Shown piece after piece: positions 1 to 8,214 of a stretch of DNA of 64,000 nucleotides. Within the stretch, counting starts at the first letter, position 1, and each line of letters opens with the position of its first letter. A program made the position numbers and the translations under genes. Under the pieces are notes generated by a model. That model did not search any database. It was not told the origin of the DNA and saw nothing but the letters and a program-made list of their open reading frames with translations. The stretch spans positions 1 to 64,000 of the forward strand of contig NZ_JAHCDN010000002.1 in the NCBI RefSeq assembly GCF_018413605.1. Reading direction: 5' to 3'. Source of the DNA: Variovorax sp. PCZ-1. GTDB lineage: Bacteria; Pseudomonadota; Gammaproteobacteria; Burkholderiales; Burkholderiaceae_C.

Positions 1-14
1 TTGGTCAAATATTT

Positions 15-428
15 ATGAATCTCATGCCTACAGAAGCAATGACCATCGGCAAGTTAGCCAAATCGGCAGGCGTGGGTGTTGAAACCATTCGCTATTACCA
101 ACAGCGTGGCCTGCTTCCAGTGCCGGAGGCCTCCGGTTCATATCGGTACTATCCGGTATCGCTGGGCAACCGAATTCGCTTCATCAAGCGAGCCCAAGAG
201 CTGGGGTTTTCTTTGAACGAGGTATCTGAATTGCTATCACTGGAGGATGGCCTTGATCGCGTTTCAATTAGACATATTGCAGGTCGGCGGCTCGATGAAA
301 TACAAGTCAAGTTGGCTGATTTGAACCGTATGAAAAAGGCGTTGACACACCTCATCCATGAATGCGAACACACTAACAAAGAGCAACCGTGCCCAATTAT
401 TGCAACAATCACTACAAATAGTCGCTGA
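15..428 (+). CDS. MerR-family metal-responsive transcriptional regulator
   Basis: A 137-residue protein with the MerR-type N-terminal winged helix (TIGKLAKSAGVGVETIRYYQ, residues 10-29) and a dimerisation helix. Its length and sequence track mercury regulator MerR closely. Two of the three Hg-binding cysteines are kept (Cys117 in IHECEH, Cys126 in QPCPII), but the position matching MerR Cys82 (after LEDG) is Arg, so the canonical trigonal Hg site looks incomplete. ATG codons at 15, 24 and 39 are all possible; the motif begins at the third. The gene's own upstream region lies off the window. It probably controls the MerR-type promoter at 1976-2006; that link is inference from proximity and family. 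Confidence 0.85.
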   Translation: MNLMPTEAMTIGKLAKSAGVGVETIRYYQQRGLLPVPEASGSYRYYPVSLGNRIRFIKRAQELGFSLNEVSELLSLEDGLDRVSIRHIAGRRLDEIQVKLADLNRMKKALTHLIHECEHTNKEQPCPIIATITTNSR

Positions 429-435
429 TTAGTGC

Positions 436-830
436 TTAAGAGCCCGTATTGCTTTGTAGATGCCTTTTGTGCAGCAGGTACTTCTTCCAGCGCCGCTGCC
501 GATGTGCGTAGAACGCTAACGCAAACAGAGCGCAGAACGGCGTGAAGACCCAGCGCAGATATCTTGCTTGCACTCAACTACATCGACGTAAAGCGTTTGG
601 TTATCCCCCAGCGATTTTGTAATTATCCACCGATCCCAGCGCTGCATCAATGTACCGCGTCCATCATTACGCAGCACGACGCTGCCATCGGACGCAAAGC
701 CGTTGCTCGGGTTGCTGATATTGATCTGCTGGCTGCCCATTGGCAAGATTCCAAAAAGACGAAAGCGAAACACATCACGCCCGATTTCCTTGCGCTCTGG
801 CCAAATACCACTTGCTGGCTGAAAGCTCAC
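436..830 (-). pseudogene. Frameshifted remnant of a conserved hypothetical protein
   Basis: Two minus-strand reading frames join into one protein-like sequence. The first frame gives RDVFRFRLFGILPMGSQQIN and DRWIITKSLGDNQTLYVDVV (about 830-560). The second frame continues with RWVFTPFCALFALAFYAHRQ and ends at a TAA at 436-438. I recall, without being able to check, a proteobacterial family with the pattern FRLFG..PLG....RRWD then TPF..LFA..FY.HRQRRW. The frame change near 560 and the lack of a convincing start (the frame upstream of 830 is broken) suggest decay. This remnant fills most of the 429-924 stretch, in which I see nothing else. A sequencing error is an alternative explanation for the frameshift. 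Confidence 0.45.
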
Positions 831-924
831 TATTGGCCAAGTTATGAAGCGGAAACTTCTGTGCGCTGTAAGAGTTCTACAAATTCGTGGTGTGGGCAGT
901 CATAAATACTGGTTATGCGAATCT

Positions 925-1296
925 TCATTTGCTTTCTTTCACGAGAATGGCGCGACTTTGCTCAATCAAGAGAGTCAAATGCACGGGTACAGGCATTGGT
1001 GTCAACGCGCCGACTCTGCTGCTGCCCGGATTGCCAAGTGGCAAGCGTTGAAGCAAATGTCCCAACGGAACGAGGGCAAGGCGCAGCAATTGCGCGAACA
1101 CCTCTTTCCATGCGTGCTCAGTCCAAGCGCGAGAGAGCATCTGTAGATGCACACGGCCATGGAGAACAAAGCGCGTTTGACCGACTATATGTGCTGCTTC
1201 CAACCAAGGCCATGCATTAGAGGAGTGCCGTGGCTCTTTCATGGCTTGCTCTAAAAGCCAGCCAACTTGTTTGTTGGCGACAGATGGTTTGTTCAT
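925..1296 (-). CDS. DUF3703 family protein
   Basis: A protein of 123 residues from ATG 1296, chosen over the ATG at 1404 because the upstream 36 residues overlap the preceding CDF gene and do not resemble the family. The pattern AWPWLEAAHIVGQ...HGRVHLQMLSRAW followed by VPLGNPGSSRVGALTPMPVP is typical of DUF3703, an uncharacterised family that I associate with metal-resistance loci. The start is 8 bp downstream of the CDF transporter stop, so the two are probably cotranscribed from the MerR-type promoter. Function is unknown. Confidence 0.75.
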   Translation of the reverse strand: MNKPSVANKQVGWLLEQAMKEPRHSSNAWPWLEAAHIVGQTRFVLHGRVHLQMLSRAWTEHAWKEVFAQLLRLALVPLGHLLQRLPLGNPGSSRVGALTPMPVPVHLTLLIEQSRAILVKESK

Positions 1297-1303
1297 AGGT
1301 TGA

Positions 1304-1945
1304 TCAGTGACTATGCGCAGCTTGCTTCTCACCAGTAGCAAGCTCTTTGCGAGCTGATTTGAATACAGTGAAAGCGGAACTGATGGCCAATAGTCCCATG
1401 ACACTGGCTACTACCAAATCTGGCCATGCGCTGGCAGTACCAAACACGCCAAATGCAGCGAGGATAACTGCCATATTGGACAGAGCATCGTTGCGTGAAC
1501 ACAGCCAAACGGATTGCATATTGGCATCGCCATTACGGTAGGCATAGAGCATTGCGGCAACACCGATGTTCACGCACAGTGCAGCAAAGCCCACGATGCC
1601 CATGGTGAGCGCCTCTGGCGGCACGCCAGTGCGAGCAGACCAAGCCGCTTTGCCCAACACGAAGAGGCCAAAGGCCAGCATGCAAGCGGCTTTGAACAGC
1701 GCTGCCTTTGCCCGCACGACCAGTGCCATAGAGAGCACGGCCAGCGATACAGCATAGTTGGCAGCATCACCAAAAAAATCAATCGCGTCTGCAAGCAGTG
1801 AGACAGAGCCAGAAGCTAGCCCTGCGGTAAGTTCGACGATAAACATCAGAAGATTGAGCATCAACGCTATCCAGAGAATGCGGCGATAGCGCGGATCGCT
1901 AGCTTGCTCCGTGCTGCAAGAATTTGAATGACAGTGGGCAGACAT
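1304..1945 (-). CDS. Short cation diffusion facilitator (CDF) transporter
   Basis: A 213-residue membrane protein. The N-terminus is Cys/His-rich (SAHCHSNSCS), followed by about five or six hydrophobic segments between residues 25 and 200. TM2 carries ADAIDFFGDAANY, a variant of the CDF site ADAxHxxxD with Asp in place of His. The second site reads SRNDALSNMAV and lacks the canonical His/Asp pair. The C-terminal cytoplasmic metal-sensing domain of typical CDF proteins (about 300 residues) is absent; the tail ends EKQAAHSH. This fits a short CDF subgroup exporting divalent cations such as Zn, Co or Cd, but the substrate cannot be read from sequence. It is the first gene behind the MerR-type promoter, 31 bp downstream of the -10. 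Confidence 0.82.
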   Translation of the reverse strand: MSAHCHSNSCSTEQASDPRYRRILWIALMLNLLMFIVELTAGLASGSVSLLADAIDFFGDAANYAVSLAVLSMALVVRAKAALFKAACMLAFGLFVLGKAAWSARTGVPPEALTMGIVGFAALCVNIGVAAMLYAYRNGDANMQSVWLCSRNDALSNMAVILAAFGVFGTASAWPDLVVASVMGLLAISSAFTVFKSARKELATGEKQAAHSH

Positions 1946-1975
1946 GGAAAAGACCTTTCAAGTTGCAATACACCG

Positions 1976-2006
1976 ATTTAAAACCTTAGAGTTACTTTAA
2001 GGTCAA
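1976..2006 (-). promoter_or_regulatory. MerR-type promoter/operator upstream of the CDF gene
   Basis: On the minus strand, -35 TTGACC (2006-2001) and -10 TTAAAT (1981-1976) are separated by 19 bp, the elongated spacer characteristic of MerR-family promoters. The spacer holds a near-perfect inverted repeat, ACCTTAAAGT-A-ACTCTAAGGT (9 of 10 positions pair). The arrangement resembles what I recall of CadR/PbrR-type promoters. It lies in the 57-bp gap between dedA and the CDF gene and would start transcription near 1968. The regulator at 15-428 is the obvious candidate. Confidence 0.8.
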
Positions 2007-2626
2007 GCCTTATTTTGAATTTTTGTTCTTGCCAGCAATGCCGCGTGAGCAAAGGGGAGCAATCGCTGCTTCAAATGCTTGGCCAGCAAGGCGCTTAGGA
2101 CGATAAGAATGAGCAGCATTGCCAAGCTGCCATACACCGCCCATTCACGATTCACAGTCAAACCAAGCTGCGCGATCTGCCAGCCAGCAGCCACCAACGT
2201 ACATGCCCAAATCACAGCACTTAGTGTGTTGATTAGCGCAAAGCGATGCCAGGGCATGGCAGAGCCGCCAGCACCTAAGCTGACTGGGCTGTAAGCACCC
2301 TTAACAAAGCGGTAGAGAAACAGCATCGGCCAAGCGTACCGATCCACGCTAGCAGAGGCCAAAGCGAGCCAAGCGGCTACAGAAGGGAATCGCGCATACA
2401 CCCATCCACTGCCCCAGCGTCCCAACCAAAAACGCAGCTCAGAGCCAAGCAGTGTGCCGACAATCAGCGCAAAGATGAGCAGGACTGGTTGCAGTACACC
2501 AGAAGCCGCAACGAAACCTGCTACCAGAGGAAGAGGGCCGGTTTTGGCAAATGCGTAGGCAAACATTAGCCCGTACACCCATTCACGGTGACGGTCGATG
2601 TATGCTAAGAGTTCTGCTGTATCCAT
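2003..2626 (-). CDS. DedA family membrane protein
   Basis: 207 residues with several membrane segments. The signature region LFLYRFVKGAYSPVSLGAG (about 102-120) matches the DedA/SNARE-associated motif, in which a conserved Arg and a following Gly-rich stretch lie in a membrane-embedded segment. Members are undecaprenyl phosphate or lipid translocases and often affect envelope stress tolerance. Its place behind the RND efflux genes suggests an accessory role in metal resistance (inference). The stop codon overlaps the -35 region of the MerR-type promoter serving the next gene. Confidence 0.82.
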   Translation of the reverse strand: MDTAELLAYIDRHREWVYGLMFAYAFAKTGPLPLVAGFVAASGVLQPVLLIFALIVGTLLGSELRFWLGRWGSGWVYARFPSVAAWLALASASVDRYAWPMLFLYRFVKGAYSPVSLGAGGSAMPWHRFALINTLSAVIWACTLVAAGWQIAQLGLTVNREWAVYGSLAMLLILIVLSALLAKHLKQRLLPFAHAALLARTKIQNKA

Positions 2627-2647
2627 GTGATAACTGGCGGCGTGTGT

Positions 2648-3019
2648 TTATTTCACTTCAAAGCGGACTGTCGCTGCGCCCTTTCCAGCCAGTGTCACCA
2701 AGGCAATTCCTTTGGTGCCTTTGGTCACTTTGAATGCCCCTTTAGCTTCGAGCTTATCGCCAGCAGGTTGCAGTTCTACTTCGCTTTTCTCACTGCCATT
2801 GAGCAGGGTCACCTTGGCTTTCGCGCCATCGAGCTTGACCGGTTTGCCGTGATCGCTCAAGTAGAGCTGGATCATTTCTGGCTTCGCAACGATTTCATAG
2901 TCCATGTCTTTGGCTTCGACAACAATACCCCCGTGCTTAGGGCTGTGATCATGCTTTCCGCCGGCAAAGGCGGCAGAAGGCAGGAGGAAGGCGGCGAATA
3001 GAATGGCGTAGAGTTTCAT
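2648..3019 (-). CDS. Small His-containing periplasmic protein of the efflux operon
   Basis: 123 residues. The signal peptide is MKLYAILFAAFLLPSAAFA, followed by mature GGKHDHSPKHGGIVVEAKDM. The clustered His residues just after the cleavage site suggest a metal-binding tip. The rest looks like a small beta-rich domain resembling the N-terminal part of the RND adaptor in this operon. I do not recognise a named family. It starts 12 bp after the DUF3147 stop, so it is in the operon, and is likely a periplasmic metal-binding accessory. Confidence 0.7.
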   Translation of the reverse strand: MKLYAILFAAFLLPSAAFAGGKHDHSPKHGGIVVEAKDMDYEIVAKPEMIQLYLSDHGKPVKLDGAKAKVTLLNGSEKSEVELQPAGDKLEAKGAFKVTKGTKGIALVTLAGKGAATVRFEVK

Positions 3020-3031
3020 AAAAAATCCTTT

Positions 3032-3385
3032 TTAAGGGTTGAGGGAATTGGAAAAAGAACGCAGCAAAAATGCTGTTGCGCCATAGAGCAAGGCTGTAAC
3101 AGTGCATGAAACAGACAAGGATGTCCAAAACGACCATCCTTTGCCAAGCAGAAAAGGTAAAAGTAGAAACAAAGCCAGTGAAGGCAAAACCAGCCAAAAA
3201 ATGTCTTTCGACAGGGCGCTGATCTGCCGCACGCTCGCGCCTTCGTGGTTGAGCCAGATGAATGCGAGCAAAGAAGTCAGCGGCAAGGCGGCCAGCAGCG
3301 CTGCCAGCCAAACACTGCGTTTGACCAACTCCGATACCGCTACTACCAAGGCCGCGCTGATTGCAAATTTGAGCAACAGATACAT
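3032..3385 (-). CDS. DUF3147 family membrane protein
   Basis: 117 residues from ATG 3385, which is preceded by a good AGGAG ribosome-binding site; the longer reading frame from 3454 overlaps the pump gene and was not used. Four hydrophobic segments (LLLKFAISAALVVAV, WLAALLAALPLTSLLAFIWL, FWLVLPSLALFLLLPFLL, SVSCTVTALLYGATAFLL) fit the DUF3147 family of small membrane proteins. It begins 14 bp downstream of the RND pump. Function unknown; the context suggests a subunit or helper for metal export. Confidence 0.75.
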   Translation of the reverse strand: MYLLLKFAISAALVVAVSELVKRSVWLAALLAALPLTSLLAFIWLNHEGASVRQISALSKDIFWLVLPSLALFLLLPFLLGKGWSFWTSLSVSCTVTALLYGATAFLLRSFSNSLNP

Positions 3386-3398
3386 GGCGTACTCCTGA

Positions 3399-6300
3399 TC
3401 AGAAAGCCTCATCGTTAGACGAATTGGCCAGAGCTTCCACAGCCTTTTGGCCAAACACTTTGACCATAGCTGGCGTGAGGAATGAATCGAGCAATGTGGA
3501 GGTAATCAGGCCAGAGAAAATCACCACAGCGACTGGGTGCAAAATTTCTGTGCCCGGCATATCGGCTTCAAAGAGCAAAGGCGCGAGCGCCAAGGCTGCC
3601 ACCAAAGCCGTCATGAGCACAGGCGTTAGCCGCTCCATAGAGCCGCGCATCAACATTGAATCGTTGAATTTCTCATTTTCAAAAGCGCAAAGATTCACGT
3701 AATGCGAAACTTTGAGAATGCCGTTGCGAATGGCAATGCCTGAGAGCGTGATGAAGCCCACCAAAGCGGCCACTGACAAGGGTTGCCCTGAGAGCCACAA
3801 GCCAATCACCGCGCCCACCAAAGCCAGCGGAATATTGGCCATGATGATGGCTGAGAGCACAGCAGAGCGATAACGGGAGTACAAAATCAGGAAGATCACC
3901 GCCACAGAAATGATAGAGAGCAAACCAATCAAACGCGAGGCATCTTCTTGCGCTTGGAATTGGCCACCAATGGTGGTGAAATATCCCTCTGGCATTTTGG
4001 TATCAGCCAAAATTGTGCGCAAATCAGCTACCACATCGCTCATGGCGCGGCCTTGGGTATTGGCTGCAATCACGATACGGCGGCGGCCATCATCGCGGCT
4101 GATCTGATTAGGTCCGTCTGACTCCTCAACTGTGGCGAGTGTTGCCAGTGGTACGCGCCCCGCTGGTGTATCAATCATCAAGCCGCGCAGGCCATCCATA
4201 CCGCGCGCCGTATCGGGCAGGCGAATCACCAGATTGAAGCGTCGATTACCTTCTACCACTTGTGTGATGCGCTCACCATCGACCATCATTTGTAGCTCTT
4301 GCAGCAACTTGGCAGGTGGCAAGCCAACAGCAAGCGCTTTGTCGTAATGCACATTGATCTTGATTTGCGGCGTGAGCACCTGTTTTTCTACTTCCAAATC
4401 CACCACGCCGGGCACGGTGGAGAGCTTGACGCGCAGGCTTTCCGCTTGCGCACGCAGCGTATCCAGATCATCACCAAAAATCTTGATGGCGATTTGCGTG
4501 CGCACGCCAGAGAGCATGTGATCAATGCGGTGGCTGATGGGCTGCCCCAAGCCAATCGCTGCCGGCAGGCTAGCTAGTCGCGAGCGAATATCGGCATATA
4601 TAGTTTCAATACTTCGCTCACTGCGCTTGAGCTTCACATCCAGCTCAGACACATGCACACCTTCGGCATGCTCATCCAGCTCAGCACGGCCAGATCGGCG
4701 ACCCACATTTTCTACCTCAGGCACACCCGCAATCGCCTTTTCTGCAATCGCACCGATGCGCACCGATTCGCTAAGAGTAGTTCCGGGGTTGAGGCGGATG
4801 CCTACCAGTGCTACGCCTTCGTTGAAGGGAGGTAGAAACGTAGTGGCGAAAAACGGCACAGCAACTGCGGAGAGTGCAGCCGCTGTTGCGCCTGCGGCTA
4901 GCCACACGCGAGGCGCACGCAGCACGAAAGCCAGCGCAGCTTTGTAGCGGCCTTTGACCCAAGCCTGCACCCGCGTGTCCCCATGATCCAGATTTTTCAT
5001 CGTAGGCAACAGATAGAAAGCCATCACTGGAGTGAGCGTGACGGAGACGATCATCGAAGCCAGCAGCGAGACGATGTACGCCACCGCCAGCGGTTGCATC
5101 AAACGGCCTTCAATACCGGGCAAGAAAAACAAGGGAATCAACACCAGCACGATGATCACCGTGGCGATCACAATGCCAGAGCGCACCTCCAGCGTGGCTT
5201 TGGCAATCAGCTCCAATGGGCCGATGTGAGGTTTGCCCGCTGATTCCCGCTGCATTTTGAGGCGACGCAATACATTCTCTACACCGACCACCGCATCATC
5301 GACCAGCTCGCCAATGGCAATCGTCAGGCCGCCTAGCGTCATGGTGTTGATGCCGAGGCCAAAGTAATTGAAAATCAGCAGCGTGATCGCCATAGAAATG
5401 GGAATGGCTGTGAGCGAGATGATGGTGGTACGGGCGTTTTGCAAAAACAGATACAGGATCAGCGCCACGATCACGCCAGCGGCCATCAGCTTGCCTTGAA
5501 GTGTGTTGATGGAAGTTTCAATGAAGGTGGCTTGGCGCATCGTGACTTGCGGCTGCCCCATGCCAGCGGGCAAGCCTTTGCTCAGCTCAGCCAAAGCCAT
5601 CTCCACTTGTTTGGTGAGCTTCACGGTGTCTGCATCAGGCTGCTTTTGGATGCCCATGATCACCGCAGGTTTGCTGTTTAAGCCAGCATCGCCGCGCTTG
5701 ATCGCCGGCGCGAACGTGACTTGAGCGACTTGCGCGAGCTGGATGGCTTGTGAATTGCGGAAGGCCACTGGTAGCTTTTGCAAATCTTCCAAGCGTGTGG
5801 TTTGCGCGATGTTCCGAATCAAGTATTCACGACCATTAAGCTCCAAAAAGCCACCACTAGAATTGCTAGAAAAGCCGCGCACAGTGGCTTCTATCTGCTC
5901 CAGTGTGATGCCCAAGGCGGCCATCCGTGCTGTATCAGGCTGCACTTGGTATTGGCGCACTTCGCCGCCAATAGGGATCACCTGCGCGATGCCGGGAATC
6001 GTGAGCAAGCGAGGCCGCATCACAAAATCAGCATACTCGCGCACGGCCATCGGCGTGGTCTTGCTGGTGTCCACAGGCATTGCCACGAGCATGATTTCGC
6101 CCATGATGGAGCTGATCGGGCCCATGCCCACATGCTCCACATCGCTGGGTAATTGCTCGCGCACAGAAGATAGCCGCTCGCCGACCATTTGACGAGCGCG
6201 GAAAATCTCGGTCTTCCAGTCAAACGTCACATATACAAAGGCCAAGCCCACGCTGGAGACAGAGCGCACACTCTCCACACCGGGCATACCGCTCATGGCG

Positions 6301-6512
6301 GTTTCCAGCGGCAAAGTAATGCGTTGCTCCACTTCTTCGGGAGCCATGCCGCCAGCCTCGGCTTGCAGCGTGACGGTGGGTTTGTTGAGGTCAGGGAACA
6401 CATCCACTGGCATTTTGACGAGCGACAGCGCCCCAAAAATCAAAAGCACAGCGGCCAGAATCAACACCATGAGCCGGTTGCCCATGGCGGAATGCACAAG
6501 TTTGTCAAACAT
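3399..6512 (-). CDS. Heavy-metal efflux RND pump (CzcA/CusA family)
   Basis: 1037 residues, full length for the HME-RND family. It is the inner-membrane proton/metal antiporter of a tripartite efflux system. N-terminal helix MFDKLVHSAMGNRLMVLILA is followed by a large periplasmic loop with PVDVFPDLNKPTV. The TM4 motif reads AIGELVDDAVVGVENVLRRL: acidic residues (E, D, D, E) sit where HME pumps keep their proton-relay and metal-class residues. It matches neither the classical Zn/Co form (DFGxxVDGAVVxVEN) nor the Cu/Ag form (AIGAMVDAAIVMVEN), so the substrate is left open. The second half repeats the fold (LSGIAIRNGILKVSHYVNL). It follows the adaptor gene by 16 bp. Confidence 0.93.
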   Translation of the reverse strand: MFDKLVHSAMGNRLMVLILAAVLLIFGALSLVKMPVDVFPDLNKPTVTLQAEAGGMAPEEVEQRITLPLETAMSGMPGVESVRSVSSVGLAFVYVTFDWKTEIFRARQMVGERLSSVREQLPSDVEHVGMGPISSIMGEIMLVAMPVDTSKTTPMAVREYADFVMRPRLLTIPGIAQVIPIGGEVRQYQVQPDTARMAALGITLEQIEATVRGFSSNSSGGFLELNGREYLIRNIAQTTRLEDLQKLPVAFRNSQAIQLAQVAQVTFAPAIKRGDAGLNSKPAVIMGIQKQPDADTVKLTKQVEMALAELSKGLPAGMGQPQVTMRQATFIETSINTLQGKLMAAGVIVALILYLFLQNARTTIISLTAIPISMAITLLIFNYFGLGINTMTLGGLTIAIGELVDDAVVGVENVLRRLKMQRESAGKPHIGPLELIAKATLEVRSGIVIATVIIVLVLIPLFFLPGIEGRLMQPLAVAYIVSLLASMIVSVTLTPVMAFYLLPTMKNLDHGDTRVQAWVKGRYKAALAFVLRAPRVWLAAGATAAALSAVAVPFFATTFLPPFNEGVALVGIRLNPGTTLSESVRIGAIAEKAIAGVPEVENVGRRSGRAELDEHAEGVHVSELDVKLKRSERSIETIYADIRSRLASLPAAIGLGQPISHRIDHMLSGVRTQIAIKIFGDDLDTLRAQAESLRVKLSTVPGVVDLEVEKQVLTPQIKINVHYDKALAVGLPPAKLLQELQMMVDGERITQVVEGNRRFNLVIRLPDTARGMDGLRGLMIDTPAGRVPLATLATVEESDGPNQISRDDGRRRIVIAANTQGRAMSDVVADLRTILADTKMPEGYFTTIGGQFQAQEDASRLIGLLSIISVAVIFLILYSRYRSAVLSAIIMANIPLALVGAVIGLWLSGQPLSVAALVGFITLSGIAIRNGILKVSHYVNLCAFENEKFNDSMLMRGSMERLTPVLMTALVAALALAPLLFEADMPGTEILHPVAVVIFSGLITSTLLDSFLTPAMVKVFGQKAVEALANSSNDEAF

Positions 6513-6528
6513 AGATGGCTTTCTCTGT

Positions 6529-8214
6529 TCAACGCACTTGATTGAGCAAGGCAGCGCCTTGCATGACTACACGTTCATCTGCTTTGAGGCCATCGACCAC
6601 GGTGACGCGGCCCCCATCAAGCGCCTGCCAGCGTACAGTGCGCGCTGCGAACTGCTCTTCACCAGTATGAACCCACACGATGTCTTGGTTGCTTGGGTTT
6701 TTCACTACAGCAGCGTTGGGAACAACGAACCCCTGTGTTTGTGATTTGGTTTGCACGATCACTTTCACGGGTTGCCCCACAGCCAATGGCAAAGCCGTTA
6801 CGCCAGTGGTGCGAAATTGCAGGGGAATCGCACCCTCACGCAACGTACGCCCCGCGCCACTGAATCGCAGCGCAGCACTTTGGTTTTGTGGCAAGGCCAA
6901 ATTCGCTGATGCGATATTGCTCAAGATGCTGACATCAAAGGCCGTGGCTTCCACCATCAACCGCGCAGGGTCAATGATTTCAAACAAGATTTCACGAGCA
7001 TCCACGACTTGGCCTGCGACCACATTGCTAGCAGCAATCACGCCTGAGACAGGAGCGACCAAGCTTTCTACTGTGGAGACGCTAGGCGCAACGAGAGCTG
7101 TACGTTCAGAGAGGCTTTGCACCTCAGCGCGTGCCGCTTCAATTTCTTTTTGCGGCACTGTGCCTTCCAACTGCTCAAGGCGAGCTAAACGCTTGCGAGC
7201 CAACTCCAAATTGCTGCGCAGCTCGGCGCTTTGCGCGCCTTGGTTGGCGCGCTCAATCGCAGATACCGTAGGCCGCACGATAGCCAAGACCTCGCCTTTG
7301 CGGACGGCTTGACCAAGCGTAGGCAAGCCACGTGCTCCAACTTCAATCCGGCCAGCTTGTGTGGGCTGTACTTTACCGCCAGCATTCGGATCAGCCACCA
7401 CGCGACCTAGCAGCTCAACGGTTTGCGGCGCAGATTCTTGCTTAACAGGTACGGTACGCACCAACAATTGGCGCTGGCTGGGCTTGGGTAGAAACACGCT
7501 GCCGTCAGGCAAGCGCTTGGGCGCATTGCTGTTGGCCGCTGGCGCAGCATCGCCATGGTCATGGCCGGGACCGGCGATGGCGCGCTGGGGCACTTGCATC
7601 ATTGCGATGACTATTGCACCTGTTGCAATGGCCGATAAAGTGACGAGTTTCCTACGACGCTGCCAGCGCCAAGCAAGCAGGGCGACGAATACTGCACCAA
7701 TGGCAGCGGCAGCATAACCTGCATACGCCAACCATGATGTTGTGTGAGCATGATCGTGAGCCTGTTCAGCCTCTGAGACAGTTGCGCCAATTTTCAGCTC
7801 GCCAGCGAGCAAATCCGTGTCTTTTCCTGCCGTCACTGTAAAGCTCAAAGCATACGTGCCCGGCTTTTCCAGCAAGTCGTTGGTCACGCTGAATGTTCCG
7901 TCTGCCTCAGCTTTAGCAATGAGCTTGATCGGAGATTTATCCTGTGCAATTTCTAACTCGATTTGAGCTTGCGTGATCGGCTCATTGGTGCTGAAACGAT
8001 CCAGATAGATCGTCATCTTGTTGTGATCAACGATCCCAACAAGCTCAAATAAATCGGAATGCGTACTCACGCGCGGAGAGGCCACGCCAGTGGCAGTGGG
8101 CGCTTCATCGCCGTGGTCATGACCGGGGCCAGCTTGCGTAGATAGGCTGAGAACGGCCAAAAAAGTTATTGCGCAGATGCGCAGTGTGTTGGTGAGAAAG
8201 GAGAAGCGTTTCAT
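6529..8214 (-). CDS. RND efflux periplasmic adaptor with N-terminal metal-binding extension
   Basis: 561 residues, longer than typical CzcB/CusB adaptors. Residues 1-28 form a signal peptide leading into GPGHDHGDEAPTAT. A periplasmic beta-domain (about 50-145) is followed by a His-containing linker (EQAHDHAHTT) and hydrophobic segments at about 161-183 and 190-213. The second segment ends in AIAGPGHDHGDAAPAAN, repeating the first leader motif. The membrane-fusion part follows: barrel-sandwich (RVVADPNAGGKVQPTQAGRI), helical hairpin (RANQGAQ..ELARKRLARLEQ) and beta-barrel to residue 561. It connects the pump to the outer-membrane channel; its start overlaps the channel gene stop (ATGA). Confidence 0.88.
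   Translation of the reverse strand: MKRFSFLTNTLRICAITFLAVLSLSTQAGPGHDHGDEAPTATGVASPRVSTHSDLFELVGIVDHNKMTIYLDRFSTNEPITQAQIELEIAQDKSPIKLIAKAEADGTFSVTNDLLEKPGTYALSFTVTAGKDTDLLAGELKIGATVSEAEQAHDHAHTTSWLAYAGYAAAAIGAVFVALLAWRWQRRRKLVTLSAIATGAIVIAMMQVPQRAIAGPGHDHGDAAPAANSNAPKRLPDGSVFLPKPSQRQLLVRTVPVKQESAPQTVELLGRVVADPNAGGKVQPTQAGRIEVGARGLPTLGQAVRKGEVLAIVRPTVSAIERANQGAQSAELRSNLELARKRLARLEQLEGTVPQKEIEAARAEVQSLSERTALVAPSVSTVESLVAPVSGVIAASNVVAGQVVDAREILFEIIDPARLMVEATAFDVSILSNIASANLALPQNQSAALRFSGAGRTLREGAIPLQFRTTGVTALPLAVGQPVKVIVQTKSQTQGFVVPNAAVVKNPSNQDIVWVHTGEEQFAARTVRWQALDGGRVTVVDGLKADERVVMQGAALLNQVR

Noticed and set aside
1297-1404. Upstream extension of the DUF3703 gene
   Set aside because: Overlaps the CDF gene and does not match the family; the ATG at 1296 gives the expected N-terminus.
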